From contig NZ_JANEYT010000020.1 of NCBI RefSeq assembly GCF_024357955.1, positions 1 to 64,000 on the forward strand: a stretch of 64,000 bases of DNA, given 5' to 3'. The notes beneath the pieces are model-generated. The model did not search any database. It saw nothing but the letters and a program-made list of their open reading frames with translations, and had not been told where the DNA came from. Shown piece after piece: positions 17,921-26,099 of the stretch (the stretch's first letter is position 1; each line of letters begins with the position of its first letter). The translations under genes and the position numbers were made by a program. The DNA is from Photobacterium pectinilyticum (GTDB lineage: Bacteria > Pseudomonadota > Gammaproteobacteria > Enterobacterales > Vibrionaceae).

Positions 17921-17959
17921 TATTAATGATTATGCGATTTATGTCAATAAAAATTCATT
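17921..17959 (-). promoter_or_regulatory. tandem ARG boxes (ArgR operator) of argA
   Basis: Two 18-bp sites separated by exactly 3 bp: TATTAATGATTATGCGAT (17921-17938) matches the ARG-box consensus AATGAATAATTATTCATT at 12 of 18 positions by my count, and TGTCAATAAAAATTCATT (17942-17959) at 14 of 18. The 3-bp spacing is the classical arrangement bound by one ArgR hexamer. The site lies 72 bp before the chosen argA start. Confidence 0.75.
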
Positions 17960-18100
17960 GGGTGTGGCTGTTTGATGGATGTAATACCCCCGGCAAACTT
18001 TGGGAGAAGATCTCGTTATTTGTCTTGGTTGGCAGATAACTACTGAAAAGCAGGAGCTTTGGGGTATATTGACAGGGAAGAGCGCTATGTTTTAAGAGTT

Positions 18101-18496
18101 ATGATCACAAAGCAAAATCTCCCTTTATTAACACACCGATTGATCCGCTTTGCCGTGGCTGCTGCCGCGACCGTTGTATTGGCATTGCTATTGGCTATCC
18201 TGCTAGATGGCAGTAAAGCGTATTCCAACAATCTACCTGATATCAACGGGATGTGGCTAGAGCAGGACGTCGCCCCCTATGCGGCTGACAGTTTTGAAAT
18301 TCGCCCGGAGGGGGTGTTTGTCGGTGGCCGCCAAGTCAATACCCAATATCAATGGGATGGCAGCACACTTGAATATCTAAAAGGGGGAACCCTTTATTCT
18401 TATTCTTTCTTGTCCGGTCGGTTTATCCGCCAGCGTCCTGCGCATTATATCTCGTCTTTTTCTCGCCAGAATATCGCACAGCACCAACCCCATTAG
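18101..18496 (+). CDS. DUF2850-like single-pass membrane protein
   Basis: A 131-residue protein divergent from argA. After a short N-terminus there is one strong membrane segment (FAVAAAATVVLALLLAILL, about residues 17-35), then a soluble domain with INGMWLEQDVAPYAADSFEI and GGRQVNTQYQWDG that I associate with DUF2850, a family of Vibrionaceae without known function. The domain probably faces the periplasm. The start is uncertain: the ATG at 18101 has only a close AAGAG, while an in-frame TTG at 18059 follows AGGAG at a short distance. Confidence 0.65.
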   Translation: MITKQNLPLLTHRLIRFAVAAAATVVLALLLAILLDGSKAYSNNLPDINGMWLEQDVAPYAADSFEIRPEGVFVGGRQVNTQYQWDGSTLEYLKGGTLYSYSFLSGRFIRQRPAHYISSFSRQNIAQHQPH

Positions 18497-18746
18497 TTCA
18501 TCGGTACCACTCGTTTATTGGTGCTTTGGGTAATTCGCGCAGTAGTTGGTTGACTGGGATCTGCTTGAGTGCCACTTTTCTCATAATATCAGCGTGGAAT
18601 ATGAAGTAATTCAGACAAATTGCTGACAATGGAAAGAGGAAGATAGGGAAAAATACCCTTTCATAAGTAACCGTCTGTAGGCGAGCGTGCCGCAGTTGGT
18701 TACACTGGTGACAATTGGATTCCAACCAAACGACATAGGATTCACG

Positions 18747-19835
18747 GTGTTTAGAAAAGCAACGATTGCTCTTTTTATTATGGGATTGGTGGGGTGTGCC
18801 AAGCCAACTGATCGTGGTCAGCAATACTTGGATGGTGAGTTTGATCAGGTACTCAATCAGGTTGAGGTTGTCGAGTCAGACAAGCTGAAAGATTTTAGTC
18901 ACTTTTCGGCACAGATGGAGAAGGTGATTGAGCGCTCTCCATCGATGGCGGCGACTTATCAGGCGCTGTACCGGCAGGTAGATAACTGGGTTGCCCAAGG
19001 TGGCGATTTATCAGAGCTCGATAATTTCGGTATCGAGGTCGCCCAGATGGGCGGTGGTGACGGATACGGTAATGTCATGTTCACGGGTTACTTTTCACCG
19101 GTGATTGAACTGCGTCATCAACCCGATGATGTATATCGCTACCCGGTTTATGGCATGCCAGAATGTGACGGCCAGTGCCCGAGCCGGGCAGAGATCTATG
19201 ATGGTGCATTGGAAGGTCAGGGGTTGGAACTGGGCTACAGTGCCTCGATGCTTGATGTGTTTATGATGGAAGTGCAGGGCAGTGGTTTTGTGCATTTCGA
19301 TGATAATGACGAGCTTCAGTACTTTGCTTATCGTGGCAAGAATGGCCATCGTTATGTCAGTATCGGTCGCATCCTTATCGAGCGAGGCGAAGTCCCGCGT
19401 GAGAAAATGTCGCTCAAGGCGATTGATGAGTGGGTCAGCCAGCAAGATGAGGAAACAGCTCGTGAGCTGCTGGAGCAGAACCCGTCTTATGTGTTTTTCA
19501 AACCACAGGATAACCTCGATGTGATGGGAACCGCTGGGATCCCGCTGCAGGCTTTTGCCTCGGTCGCTGCTGATCGAGACTATTTGCCGATGGGGAGTGT
19601 GTTGTTGGCCGAAGTGCCGCAGCTTGACGAAGCCGGAAACTGGAACGGGCAGCATGTGCTTAAATTATTAATGGCACTCGATACTGGCGGTGCGGTGAAG
19701 AAAAATCACCTCGACTTGTACCATGGTATGGGCACCCAAGCTGGCATCGATGCTGGTCATTACAAGCATTTTGGCCGGGTCTGGAAACTAGGGTTGCAGG
19801 GCACGAAAACCGAGCAGCCTTGGGTGGCACCGTAG
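18747..19835 (+). CDS. mltA: membrane-bound lytic murein transglycosylase A
   Basis: MltA cleaves the glycan strands of peptidoglycan with formation of 1,6-anhydro ends and sits as a lipoprotein on the inner face of the outer membrane. The sequence shows a signal with lipobox LVGC (Cys17), the MltA domain (FTGYFSPVIELR; DVFMMEVQGSGFVHF) and the C-terminal 3D region LLMALDTGGAVKKNHLDLYHG with the catalytic Asp. I choose the GTG at 18747, with AGGA six bases upstream, because it begins a proper lipoprotein signal; the in-frame ATG at 18687 would put 20 unlikely residues before it. Length 362 is close to E. coli MltA (365). Confidence 0.94.
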   Translation: MFRKATIALFIMGLVGCAKPTDRGQQYLDGEFDQVLNQVEVVESDKLKDFSHFSAQMEKVIERSPSMAATYQALYRQVDNWVAQGGDLSELDNFGIEVAQMGGGDGYGNVMFTGYFSPVIELRHQPDDVYRYPVYGMPECDGQCPSRAEIYDGALEGQGLELGYSASMLDVFMMEVQGSGFVHFDDNDELQYFAYRGKNGHRYVSIGRILIERGEVPREKMSLKAIDEWVSQQDEETARELLEQNPSYVFFKPQDNLDVMGTAGIPLQAFASVAADRDYLPMGSVLLAEVPQLDEAGNWNGQHVLKLLMALDTGGAVKKNHLDLYHGMGTQAGIDAGHYKHFGRVWKLGLQGTKTEQPWVAP

Positions 19836-19865
19836 TTTAGCTTGCTGCTGACTGGACAATTTCTA

Positions 19866-19896
19866 AAAGAGTGCGTATAAATCGCACTCTTTCTTT
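19866..19896 (+). terminator. rho-independent terminator of mltA
   Basis: A 10-bp stem, AAAGAGTGCG (19866-19875) with CGCACTCTTT (19883-19892), 7-nt loop and a short T-rich tail, 30 bp past the mltA stop and just before tcdA. Confidence 0.85.
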
Positions 19897-19925
19897 ATGA
19901 ATGTGTGAATCAGCGCGGAACAGCC

Positions 19926-20738
19926 ATGCGAGAACTAGATACCCCAGCATCAGACAATTATAACCAACGCTTCGGCGGGACCCGCCGTTTGTATGGTAAC
20001 AGCGAAGTGGAAATTTTCCGTGCCGCGCATGTGTGCGTAATTGGTATTGGCGGTGTCGGCTCGTGGGCGGCAGAAGCGCTGGCGCGTTCAGGGATCGGGG
20101 AGTTGACCCTGATTGATATGGATGATGTTTGTGTCACTAATATCAACCGCCAGATCCATGCGATGTCAGGCACGGTGGGGCAAAGCAAAATTGAGGTGAT
20201 GGCCGAGCGCATCAAGTTGATCAACCCTGAGTGTAAGATCAACCTGATTGATGACTTTATCACCCCAGAGAATCAGTCTGAATACATCGACGGACGCTAT
20301 GACTATGTCCTGGATGCGATTGATAGCATGAAGCCGAAAGCAGCACTGCTGGCTTACTGCAAGAGTAATAAGTACAAGGTGATCACTACCGGCGGTGCGG
20401 GTGGTCAAATTGACCCGACCCAGATCCAAATCGCGGATCTGACCAAAACGATTCAGGATCCGTTGGCGAAAAAGCTACGTGATACCCTGCGTCGCCACCA
20501 TAATTTCCCGAAGAACCCAAAGCGCAAGTTTGGTATTGATTGTGTCTTCTCTACTGAACAATTGAAGTACCCACAGGCTGATGGTTCGGTATGTGGTGTG
20601 AAGTCGACGGCTGAAGGGCCGAAGCGAATGGATTGTGCCAGCGGTTTCGGTGCGGCCACCATGGTGACGGCGACTTTTGGCTTTGTGGCGGTATCTCGTA
20701 TTTTGCAGAAGCTGGTGGATAAGCATCTGATAAAATAG
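19926..20738 (+). CDS. tcdA: tRNA cyclic N6-threonylcarbamoyladenosine(37) synthase
   Basis: TcdA (CsdL) is an E1-like ATP-dependent dehydratase that converts t6A37 of tRNAs reading ANN codons into its cyclic form, with help of the CsdA-CsdE sulfur relay. The nucleotide site is seen in VIGIGGVGSWAAEALARSGIG (in pieces, residues 34-54) with LIDMDDVCVTNINRQ next to it, and a Cys at FGIDCVFSTE. The ATG at 19926 has GGA six bases upstream and gives 270 residues, near the E. coli length of 268; a GTG at 19905 is the alternative. csdE and csdA lie convergently just downstream, matching the functional link. Confidence 0.95.
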   Translation: MRELDTPASDNYNQRFGGTRRLYGNSEVEIFRAAHVCVIGIGGVGSWAAEALARSGIGELTLIDMDDVCVTNINRQIHAMSGTVGQSKIEVMAERIKLINPECKINLIDDFITPENQSEYIDGRYDYVLDAIDSMKPKAALLAYCKSNKYKVITTGGAGGQIDPTQIQIADLTKTIQDPLAKKLRDTLRRHHNFPKNPKRKFGIDCVFSTEQLKYPQADGSVCGVKSTAEGPKRMDCASGFGAATMVTATFGFVAVSRILQKLVDKHLIK

Positions 20739-20766
20739 CGTGTTGGGATACGCGATTGAATAAAAG

Positions 20767-20799
20767 AAAAGCGAGGATTTATCCTCGCTTTTTTGTTTT
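20767..20799 (+). terminator. rho-independent terminator of tcdA, possibly bidirectional
   Basis: An 11-bp stem (20767-20777 with 20782-20792), TTTA loop and T-run on the plus strand. The A-rich flank before the stem could make it work on the minus strand as well, for csdA-csdE. Confidence 0.9.
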
Positions 20800-20883
20800 G
20801 CCCGATGGTTACACCAACCTACATAAATATTTGATCAACTACTTATCCAGATTGGTATTATTGGCGAGCGGCGCTTAGTGACA

Positions 20884-21315
20884 TTAATCTTCAGCCAGCG
20901 TCTTGATTTGTTCGACAATCGCCTTGAGACCGTTGCCACGGGAAGGGCTGAGATGAGCGATCAGGTTGAGTTGCTCAAAATAGCCGTCGATATCGAACGC
21001 TTGGATTTGATCGGCGCTTTTGCCTTCAAAAGCCGCCAGTACCAGAGTGATCAGGCCGCGCACAATACGTGCATCGGAATCGGCGGCAAAATGAAAAGTT
21101 CCGTCTTCCCGTTGCTGGTGGGTGAGCCAAACCTGGCTTTCGCAGCCACTGACCTTGAGTTGATCCTGTTTGAGCTCCTCCGGCATGGCTGGCAATTTCT
21201 TTCCCAACTGGATCACGTTGCGATAGCGATCTTCCCAGCCATTGGCCGTCGCCATTTGTGCAATGATTGCCTCGCAGGTAATTTCGGTACCGAAAGGATG
21301 GCTTGGCAGTGTCAT
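20884..21315 (-). CDS. csdE: cysteine desulfurase sulfur acceptor subunit CsdE
   Basis: CsdE is the SufE-like partner of CsdA: it takes the persulfide sulfur from the desulfurase and passes it on, in enteric bacteria to or through TcdA. The 143-residue protein has the SufE fold signature with the acceptor cysteine in VSGCESQVWL (Cys58) and the block WEDRYRNVIQLGKKLPAMPEELK (in pieces, residues 27-49). It begins 8 bp after the csdA stop, so the two form an operon. Convergent with tcdA. Confidence 0.94.
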   Translation of the reverse strand: MTLPSHPFGTEITCEAIIAQMATANGWEDRYRNVIQLGKKLPAMPEELKQDQLKVSGCESQVWLTHQQREDGTFHFAADSDARIVRGLITLVLAAFEGKSADQIQAFDIDGYFEQLNLIAHLSPSRGNGLKAIVEQIKTLAED

Positions 21316-21323
21316 AAAATCTC

Positions 21324-22544
21324 CTAAAGCAGGCTGCAGGCTTTGTGCAGAGCCGCAATAAATTGGTCTATATCTTGTTGGGTATTATACAGCGCAATGG
21401 ACACTCTGAGTGTACCGCTGACCTTGAGTGCATCCATCATCGGGTGGGCACAGTGGTGCCCGGCACGCAGGGCAATGCCTTGCTGATCGAGCAAGGTGGC
21501 GATGTCCTGATGGTGGACACCGTCGACCACAAAGGAAAACAGGCTCGCGTCCGGCTGCAGGCCGATGATCCGCAAGTCTTCTATATCTTGGATCCCTTCA
21601 ATGGCCCGCTGGCGCAATGTTTGGATATGGTGCTCGGCCCCTTGGTGGTCGATGCTTTCCAGCCAGTTGACTGCTGCCGCCATCGCCAAACTGCCGGCGA
21701 CATTGGGGGTGCCGGCTTCGAATTTGCCTGGAAGGGCTGAGAAGGTGGTACCTTCAAAGCTGACTTTTTCGACCATCTTACCGCCGCCGTGCCATGGTGG
21801 CATGGCTTCAAGCAGGGCTTTTTTACCATAAAGTGCGCCGATCCCTGCCGGGGCAAAAATTTTATGGCCGGAGAACACATAGAAATCGGCATCCAGAGCC
21901 TGCACATCGACGTGCTCGTGGGCAACGGCTTGGGCGCCGTCAATCACGGTAATCGCGCCGATATCGTGGGCGGCTTGGATGATGGCCTCTATCGGGTTAC
22001 GGGTGCCCGTCACATTGGTGACATGGGCAACAGCGACTATCTTGGTATTGGCTGTCAAGCGTTGGGTGAAGGCATCCATATTTAGCGTGCAATCACTGTG
22101 CATCGGGATCTTCACGACCTTGGCACCGGTTTGTTCGGCGACGATTTGCCACGGCACGATGTTGGCGTGGTGTTCAAGTTCGCTGACCAAAATCTCATCC
22201 CCGGCCTTGAGGGTGTTGCGGGCATAGGTCTGGGCGATCAGGTTAAGGGCTTCGGTCGCCCCACGGGTCCAGATAATTTCCTTACTGTCGGCGGCGTTGA
22301 TGAAGTGCTGCACCGTCTCTCTTGCTTGCTCGAACTGCGCCGTGGCTGTAGCCGTCAGGGTATGGCTACCACGGTGGACATTGGCATTGTGGCCACTATA
22401 GTACTGCCGGATGGTTTCAATGACTTCCAGCGGCTTTTGGGTCGTGGCTGCACTGTCGAGGTAGACCAGTGGCTGGCCGTTGCATTCTTGGGCCAGGGCT
22501 GGAAATTGCTGGCGAATACGTTGGATATCAAATTGGGCAGTCAT
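21324..22544 (-). CDS. csdA: cysteine desulfurase CsdA
   Basis: A 406-residue class II (SufS/CsdA type) pyridoxal-phosphate cysteine desulfurase that releases alanine from cysteine and holds the sulfur as a persulfide. Visible are the PLP lysine in FSGHKIFAPAG, the aromatic/His motif SELEHHANIVPWQ, and the catalytic cysteine in RAGHHCAHP (about residue 365). The adjacent CsdE and tcdA genes identify it as CsdA rather than SufS, since no suf genes are near. The promoter must lie in 22545-22660, before the gcvB terminator. Confidence 0.94.
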   Translation of the reverse strand: MTAQFDIQRIRQQFPALAQECNGQPLVYLDSAATTQKPLEVIETIRQYYSGHNANVHRGSHTLTATATAQFEQARETVQHFINAADSKEIIWTRGATEALNLIAQTYARNTLKAGDEILVSELEHHANIVPWQIVAEQTGAKVVKIPMHSDCTLNMDAFTQRLTANTKIVAVAHVTNVTGTRNPIEAIIQAAHDIGAITVIDGAQAVAHEHVDVQALDADFYVFSGHKIFAPAGIGALYGKKALLEAMPPWHGGGKMVEKVSFEGTTFSALPGKFEAGTPNVAGSLAMAAAVNWLESIDHQGAEHHIQTLRQRAIEGIQDIEDLRIIGLQPDASLFSFVVDGVHHQDIATLLDQQGIALRAGHHCAHPMMDALKVSGTLRVSIALYNTQQDIDQFIAALHKACSLL

Positions 22545-22662
22545 GGTGTGTCACATAGCAAAAAAGACAAGAGGGAGATCATGCGGTGAAAAAAACAATA
22601 GGGCAAGTTTTTCTCCGGCTGCTTCAATTATACCAAACAGCAAAGGTGAGTGGGTGACAGGC

Positions 22663-22693
22663 AAAAAAAAAGCACTGCGTTGGGGCGCAGTGC
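22663..22693 (-). terminator. rho-independent terminator of gcvB
   Basis: Stem GCACTGCG/CGCAGTGC (22672-22679 with 22686-22693), 6-nt loop, followed on the minus strand by nine T from the A-run at 22663-22671. Confidence 0.92.
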
Positions 22694-22852
22694 CAAGAAT
22701 TTTTTTGACAGACAGGTCAAAAATACAGGAAGTAAAATTGGTAGATTGACTACCGAACCGGAATAACCCGGACAATATGCAAACACAACATCGCAACGGC
22801 GTGGTCGGTCAAATGCCTGAGGGCTAAAAACTTGGCCTTGCTCACCGTTGCG
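22663..22852 (-). ncRNA. gcvB: GcvB small regulatory RNA
   Basis: GcvB is an Hfq-dependent sRNA that represses many amino acid and peptide transporter mRNAs. The minus strand upstream of gcvA carries its hallmarks in the right order: the G/U-rich target-binding stretch GCGATGTTGTGTTTGCA, then ACTTCCTGTATTTTTGACC followed by TGTCTGTC, both near-identical to E. coli GcvB, and an 8-bp GC-rich terminator stem with nine T. Position divergent from gcvA is also as in enteric bacteria. The length is about 190 nt; the 5' end is set from the promoter and may be a few bases off. Confidence 0.93.
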
Positions 22853-22858
22853 GGGCAA

Positions 22859-22887
22859 ATCATAGGGTTTATGTCGCACTTGAACAA
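22859..22887 (-). promoter_or_regulatory. gcvB promoter
   Basis: On the minus strand TTGTTC (22882-22887) and TATGAT (22859-22864) are spaced by 17 bp, a good sigma70 arrangement, about 7 bp before the inferred gcvB start. A CTAAT motif of the kind bound by GcvA is at 22920-22924, next to the gcvA start. Confidence 0.75.
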
Positions 22888-22935
22888 TGGACAATTTATA
22901 ATGTTTCCCATAAAAAAAACTAATGCAGGAAAAGT

Positions 22936-23874
22936 ATGTCCAGACGTCTCCCTCCACTCAATTCACTAAAAGTCTTTGAAGCGGCAGCCCGTAACCTCAG
23001 CTTTACCCGTGCTGCGGAAGAGTTATTTGTCACACAAGCGGCTGTAAGCCACCAAATTAAAGCGCTTGAGGAATTTTTGGGGCTGAAATTATTTCGCCGT
23101 CGTAATCGTTCTTTATTGCTAACTGAAGAGGGGCAGAGCTATTTTCTCGATATAAAAGACATATTTTCTGCAATCTCTGATGCCACTGATAAGGTCTTGG
23201 AGCGCGGCGCGAAAGGGGCATTAACCATTAGTTTACCTCCTAGTTTTGCCATCCAGTGGTTGGTGCCTCGTTTAGCGGATTTTAATGAGCAGCACCCGGA
23301 TATCGATGTGCGGATTAAAGCGGTGGACTTGGATGAGGGCTCGTTGACCGAAGATGTCGATGTCGCTATTTACTACGGCCGGGGTAACTGGCCGGGACTG
23401 CGGGCCGATAAGCTGTATCAGGAGTTCTTGCTGCCGGTCTGCTCACCGATGCTGCTTGGTGGCGCTAAGCCGCTGCGTACGCTGGATGATCTGAAACTCC
23501 ACACCTTACTGCATGACACCTCACGCAAGGAGTGGAAAAACTATGTTCGCCATCACGGCATAGAAGGGACTAACGTCAATCAGGGGCCGATTTTCAGTCA
23601 CTCGACCATGGTACTGCAGGCGGCTGCGCACGGTCAGGGAATAGCTCTTGGCAACAATGTACTGGCTCAGCCAGAGTTGGAGGCGGGCCGCTTAGTATGC
23701 CCATTTGATGAAGTATTGATGAGCAAGAATGCATTCTTCCTCGTGTGCCAAGAGCGTCAGGCCGAAACCGGCCGTATTCAGGCCTTCCGTGATTGGGTGC
23801 TGGCCAAGGCTGCCCGTGAGCAGGAAGCTATGCCGGATGTCGATAATATGCCAGATGTGGAAGATGGTCTGTAG
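22936..23874 (+). CDS. gcvA: glycine cleavage system transcriptional regulator GcvA
   Basis: A LysR-type regulator of 312 residues that controls the glycine cleavage operon and activates gcvB. The winged helix-turn-helix is in residues 6-65 (LPPLNSLKVFEAAARNLSF; AAVSHQIKALEEFLG), followed by the effector domain (LTISLPPSFAIQWLVPRL; DVAIYYGRGNWPGL). Identification rests on this sequence and on gcvB opposite it. Start ATG has GCAGGAAAAG upstream. The alpha/beta hydrolase gene follows after 14 bp, so they may be co-transcribed. Confidence 0.93.
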   Translation: MSRRLPPLNSLKVFEAAARNLSFTRAAEELFVTQAAVSHQIKALEEFLGLKLFRRRNRSLLLTEEGQSYFLDIKDIFSAISDATDKVLERGAKGALTISLPPSFAIQWLVPRLADFNEQHPDIDVRIKAVDLDEGSLTEDVDVAIYYGRGNWPGLRADKLYQEFLLPVCSPMLLGGAKPLRTLDDLKLHTLLHDTSRKEWKNYVRHHGIEGTNVNQGPIFSHSTMVLQAAAHGQGIALGNNVLAQPELEAGRLVCPFDEVLMSKNAFFLVCQERQAETGRIQAFRDWVLAKAAREQEAMPDVDNMPDVEDGL

Positions 23875-23888
23875 GGTGAACAGGGATT

Positions 23889-24569
23889 ATGTTGGAGACG
23901 AGTGTGACCGAGTGCATGATTGATATGCCGCCAAGTGGCGAATATAGCGCGACCTTCCTGTTTGCCCATGGTGCCGGGGCAGGAATGGAGCATGAATTTA
24001 TGGCCGATATCGCCAAAGGCCTTGCCCTTAAGGGGATCCGAGTGGTGCGGTTTGAGTTTCCCTATATGGTCAAGCGCCGTGAAGATGGCAAGAAGCGTCC
24101 GCCAGACAGACAGCCTAAGCTGTTATTGGATTTCCAGCACCACATAGAGGCGTTTTCCCAAGAAGGCAACTTAGTGATTGGCGGAAAATCAATGGGGGGA
24201 CGGATGGCCAGCCTGATGGTGACCGATATTGCTAATGAGTCGCCGGATGTGATGAACTGCCAAGATAAAGTCAAAGGCGTTGCTTGCTTGGGCTTTCCGT
24301 TCCATCCGCCGGGCAAGCCTGAGAATTTTCGCGGTGATCATTTGCAAGCCATCACACTGCCAACCTTGATCCTGCAAGGGGAGCGCGATACGTTCGGTAC
24401 CCGCAGCGAAGTAGAAGGCTGGCAATATGCTCCGAGCGTTGAGGTTGGCTTTCTACCCGATGGTGACCACAGTTTCAAGCCGCGCAAGGCATCGGGCCAT
24501 ACCGAGCTGGGCAATCGCCAGTTGACCGTAAAGTTACTGGCGAAGTTCATCACTGAATGTACGGCCTAG
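23889..24569 (+). CDS. alpha/beta-fold hydrolase, KANL3/Tex30-like
   Basis: A 226-residue predicted serine hydrolase. The oxyanion region FLFAHGAGAGMEHEF (about residues 23-37), the nucleophile elbow GGKSMGGRMAS (Ser near 101) and the C-terminal GDHSFKPRK with the likely catalytic His are all present, as is the acid region LILQGERDTFG. This pattern is that of small KANL3/Tex30-like hydrolases common in proteobacteria. The substrate is unknown. It lies between gcvA and ygdD, which are neighbours in E. coli, and the next gene starts 9 bp later. Confidence 0.8.
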   Translation: MLETSVTECMIDMPPSGEYSATFLFAHGAGAGMEHEFMADIAKGLALKGIRVVRFEFPYMVKRREDGKKRPPDRQPKLLLDFQHHIEAFSQEGNLVIGGKSMGGRMASLMVTDIANESPDVMNCQDKVKGVACLGFPFHPPGKPENFRGDHLQAITLPTLILQGERDTFGTRSEVEGWQYAPSVEVGFLPDGDHSFKPRKASGHTELGNRQLTVKLLAKFITECTA

Positions 24570-24578
24570 GGGGGAGGT

Positions 24579-24962
24579 ATGATGGATAAATCAAGCCGTT
24601 GGCTGTTGGTGTTTGCTGCTATGAGCGGCGCAGTTACCGTGGCTCTGGGCGCATTTGCAGCTCATGGCCTAAAGTCACAATTGCCGCCGTATCTGCTCGG
24701 AGTCTTTGAAACTGGCGTCCAGTATCAGGCCTGGCATTCCCTGGCGATCTTTGGCTGTGCAATATTGGCACGCATTCTTCCGTCAAAAGGGGTATTATAC
24801 GCAGCCCTGTTTTTTGTGGCAGGGATCATACTCTTTAGTGGCAGCTTGTATGCGCTGGCATTGACGGGTATCAAGTGGTTTGGCCCCATCACCCCGATGG
24901 GAGGCGTCTGTTTTATCATAGGCTGGGTAGCGCTTGCAGTGGCTGCCTGGCGTTCAGCTTGA
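24579..24962 (+). CDS. ygdD: DUF423 inner membrane protein YgdD
   Basis: A 127-residue membrane protein with four hydrophobic helices and the DUF423 signature GAFAAHGLKSQLPP (about residues 24-37) and FETGVQYQAWHSLA (about 43-56), as in E. coli YgdD. No function is established for the family. GGGAGG lies directly before two consecutive ATG codons, either of which could start it. It is followed 9 bp later by rlmM, the same order as in enteric bacteria. Confidence 0.88.
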   Translation: MMDKSSRWLLVFAAMSGAVTVALGAFAAHGLKSQLPPYLLGVFETGVQYQAWHSLAIFGCAILARILPSKGVLYAALFFVAGIILFSGSLYALALTGIKWFGPITPMGGVCFIIGWVALAVAAWRSA

Positions 24963-24971
24963 GGGTTGAGA

Positions 24972-26054
24972 GTGAATCAAGTTCTGTTGTACTGCCGTCC
25001 CGGCTTCGAGAAAGAATGTGCCGGTGAAGTTCAAGACAAAGCAAATGCACTGGAGTTGTATGGCTTTCCTCGCGCAAAAAACAATAGCGGTTATGTGTTG
25101 TTTGAGTTCTACCAGGCGGGTGATGCGGATAAGTTTATCCAACAACAACCGTTTTCCGAGCTGATCTTTGCCCGCCAGATGGTCGCAGTGATGCCTATGC
25201 TGGAACATCTACCGCAAGAAGACCGTATTTCACCAATCATGGAAACGGTAGCGGATTTCCCTCGCTGTGGCGATCTGCGTGTTGAAACACCAGATACCAA
25301 CGAAGCCAAAGAGCTGCTGAAGTTCTGCCGCAAGTTTACTGTGCCGCTTCGTCAGGCATTGCGTAAGTCTGGGGCTTTGTACAATAAGGACAACCTGAAA
25401 AAGCCGGTTATGCACCTGTGCTTCATTGCGCCGGGCTGCTGTTTTGTGGGTTACTCTTACACATTTAACAATTCCTCGTTCTTTATGGGGATCCCACGCC
25501 TTAAGTTCCCGTCGGATTCGCCAAGCCGCTCGACCCTGAAGCTGGAAGAAGCATTTCACGTCTTTATTCCACGTGAAGAGTGGGATGAGCGTCTGGCTCC
25601 CGGCATGTGGGGCGTTGATTTGGGTGCCTGCCCGGGTGGCTGGACTTATCAGTTGGTTAAGCGTTCGATGTTTGTCCACGCGATTGATAACGGCCAGATG
25701 GCACAGAGCCTGATGGATACCGGTCAGGTTAAGCACCACGCGGTCGATGGTTTCAAGTTTGAGCCACCACGTAAGAACGTGACGTGGATTGTTTGTGACA
25801 TGATCGAAAAGCCAGCCCGAGTAGCGCACCTGATGGGTGATTGGCTGATCAAGGCCTGGGCGAAAGAAGCCATCTTCAACCTTAAGCTGCCGATGAAAGG
25901 TCGTTACGATGAGGTACTGCAGGACATCGAGAACCTGAAAGTGTACCTGATCCAGAATGGGGTGAAGTTCAAGCTACAGGCCAAGCACCTGTACCACGAC
26001 CGTGAAGAAATCACGGTACATATCCAGCGCCTGGATAACCGTTCGCCGCACTAA
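24972..26054 (+). CDS. rlmM: 23S rRNA (cytidine(2498)-2'-O)-methyltransferase
   Basis: RlmM methylates the 2'-hydroxyl of C2498 in the peptidyl transferase centre of 23S rRNA, using S-adenosylmethionine. The N-terminal THUMP-like region ([16 protein letters not shown], residues 4-19) is followed by the Rossmann-like methyltransferase domain ([18 protein letters not shown], about 216-233) with further blocks [11 protein letters not shown] and [13 protein letters not shown] select GTG 24972 with GAGGG six bases before it; TTG 24966 is in frame but is inferior. The 360-residue length fits the family. Confidence 0.96.
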   Translation: MNQVLLYCRPGFEKECAGEVQDKANALELYGFPRAKNNSGYVLFEFYQAGDADKFIQQQPFSELIFARQMVAVMPMLEHLPQEDRISPIMETVADFPRCGDLRVETPDTNEAKELLKFCRKFTVPLRQALRKSGALYNKDNLKKPVMHLCFIAPGCCFVGYSYTFNNSSFFMGIPRLKFPSDSPSRSTLKLEEAFHVFIPREEWDERLAPGMWGVDLGACPGGWTYQLVKRSMFVHAIDNGQMAQSLMDTGQVKHHAVDGFKFEPPRKNVTWIVCDMIEKPARVAHLMGDWLIKAWAKEAIFNLKLPMKGRYDEVLQDIENLKVYLIQNGVKFKLQAKHLYHDREEITVHIQRLDNRSPH

Positions 26055-26066
26055 TCGGTCATATTG

Positions 26067-26095
26067 AAAAAACGCCACCTTAGGGTGGCGTTCTT
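26067..26095. terminator. bidirectional terminator between rlmM and xni
   Basis: Stem AACGCCACC/GGTGGCGTT (26071-26079 with 26084-26092) with a 4-nt loop. The A-run on the left gives T on the minus strand for xni; the plus side is followed by TTCTTGT. Placed between two convergent genes. Confidence 0.85.
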
Positions 26096-26099
26096 GTAT

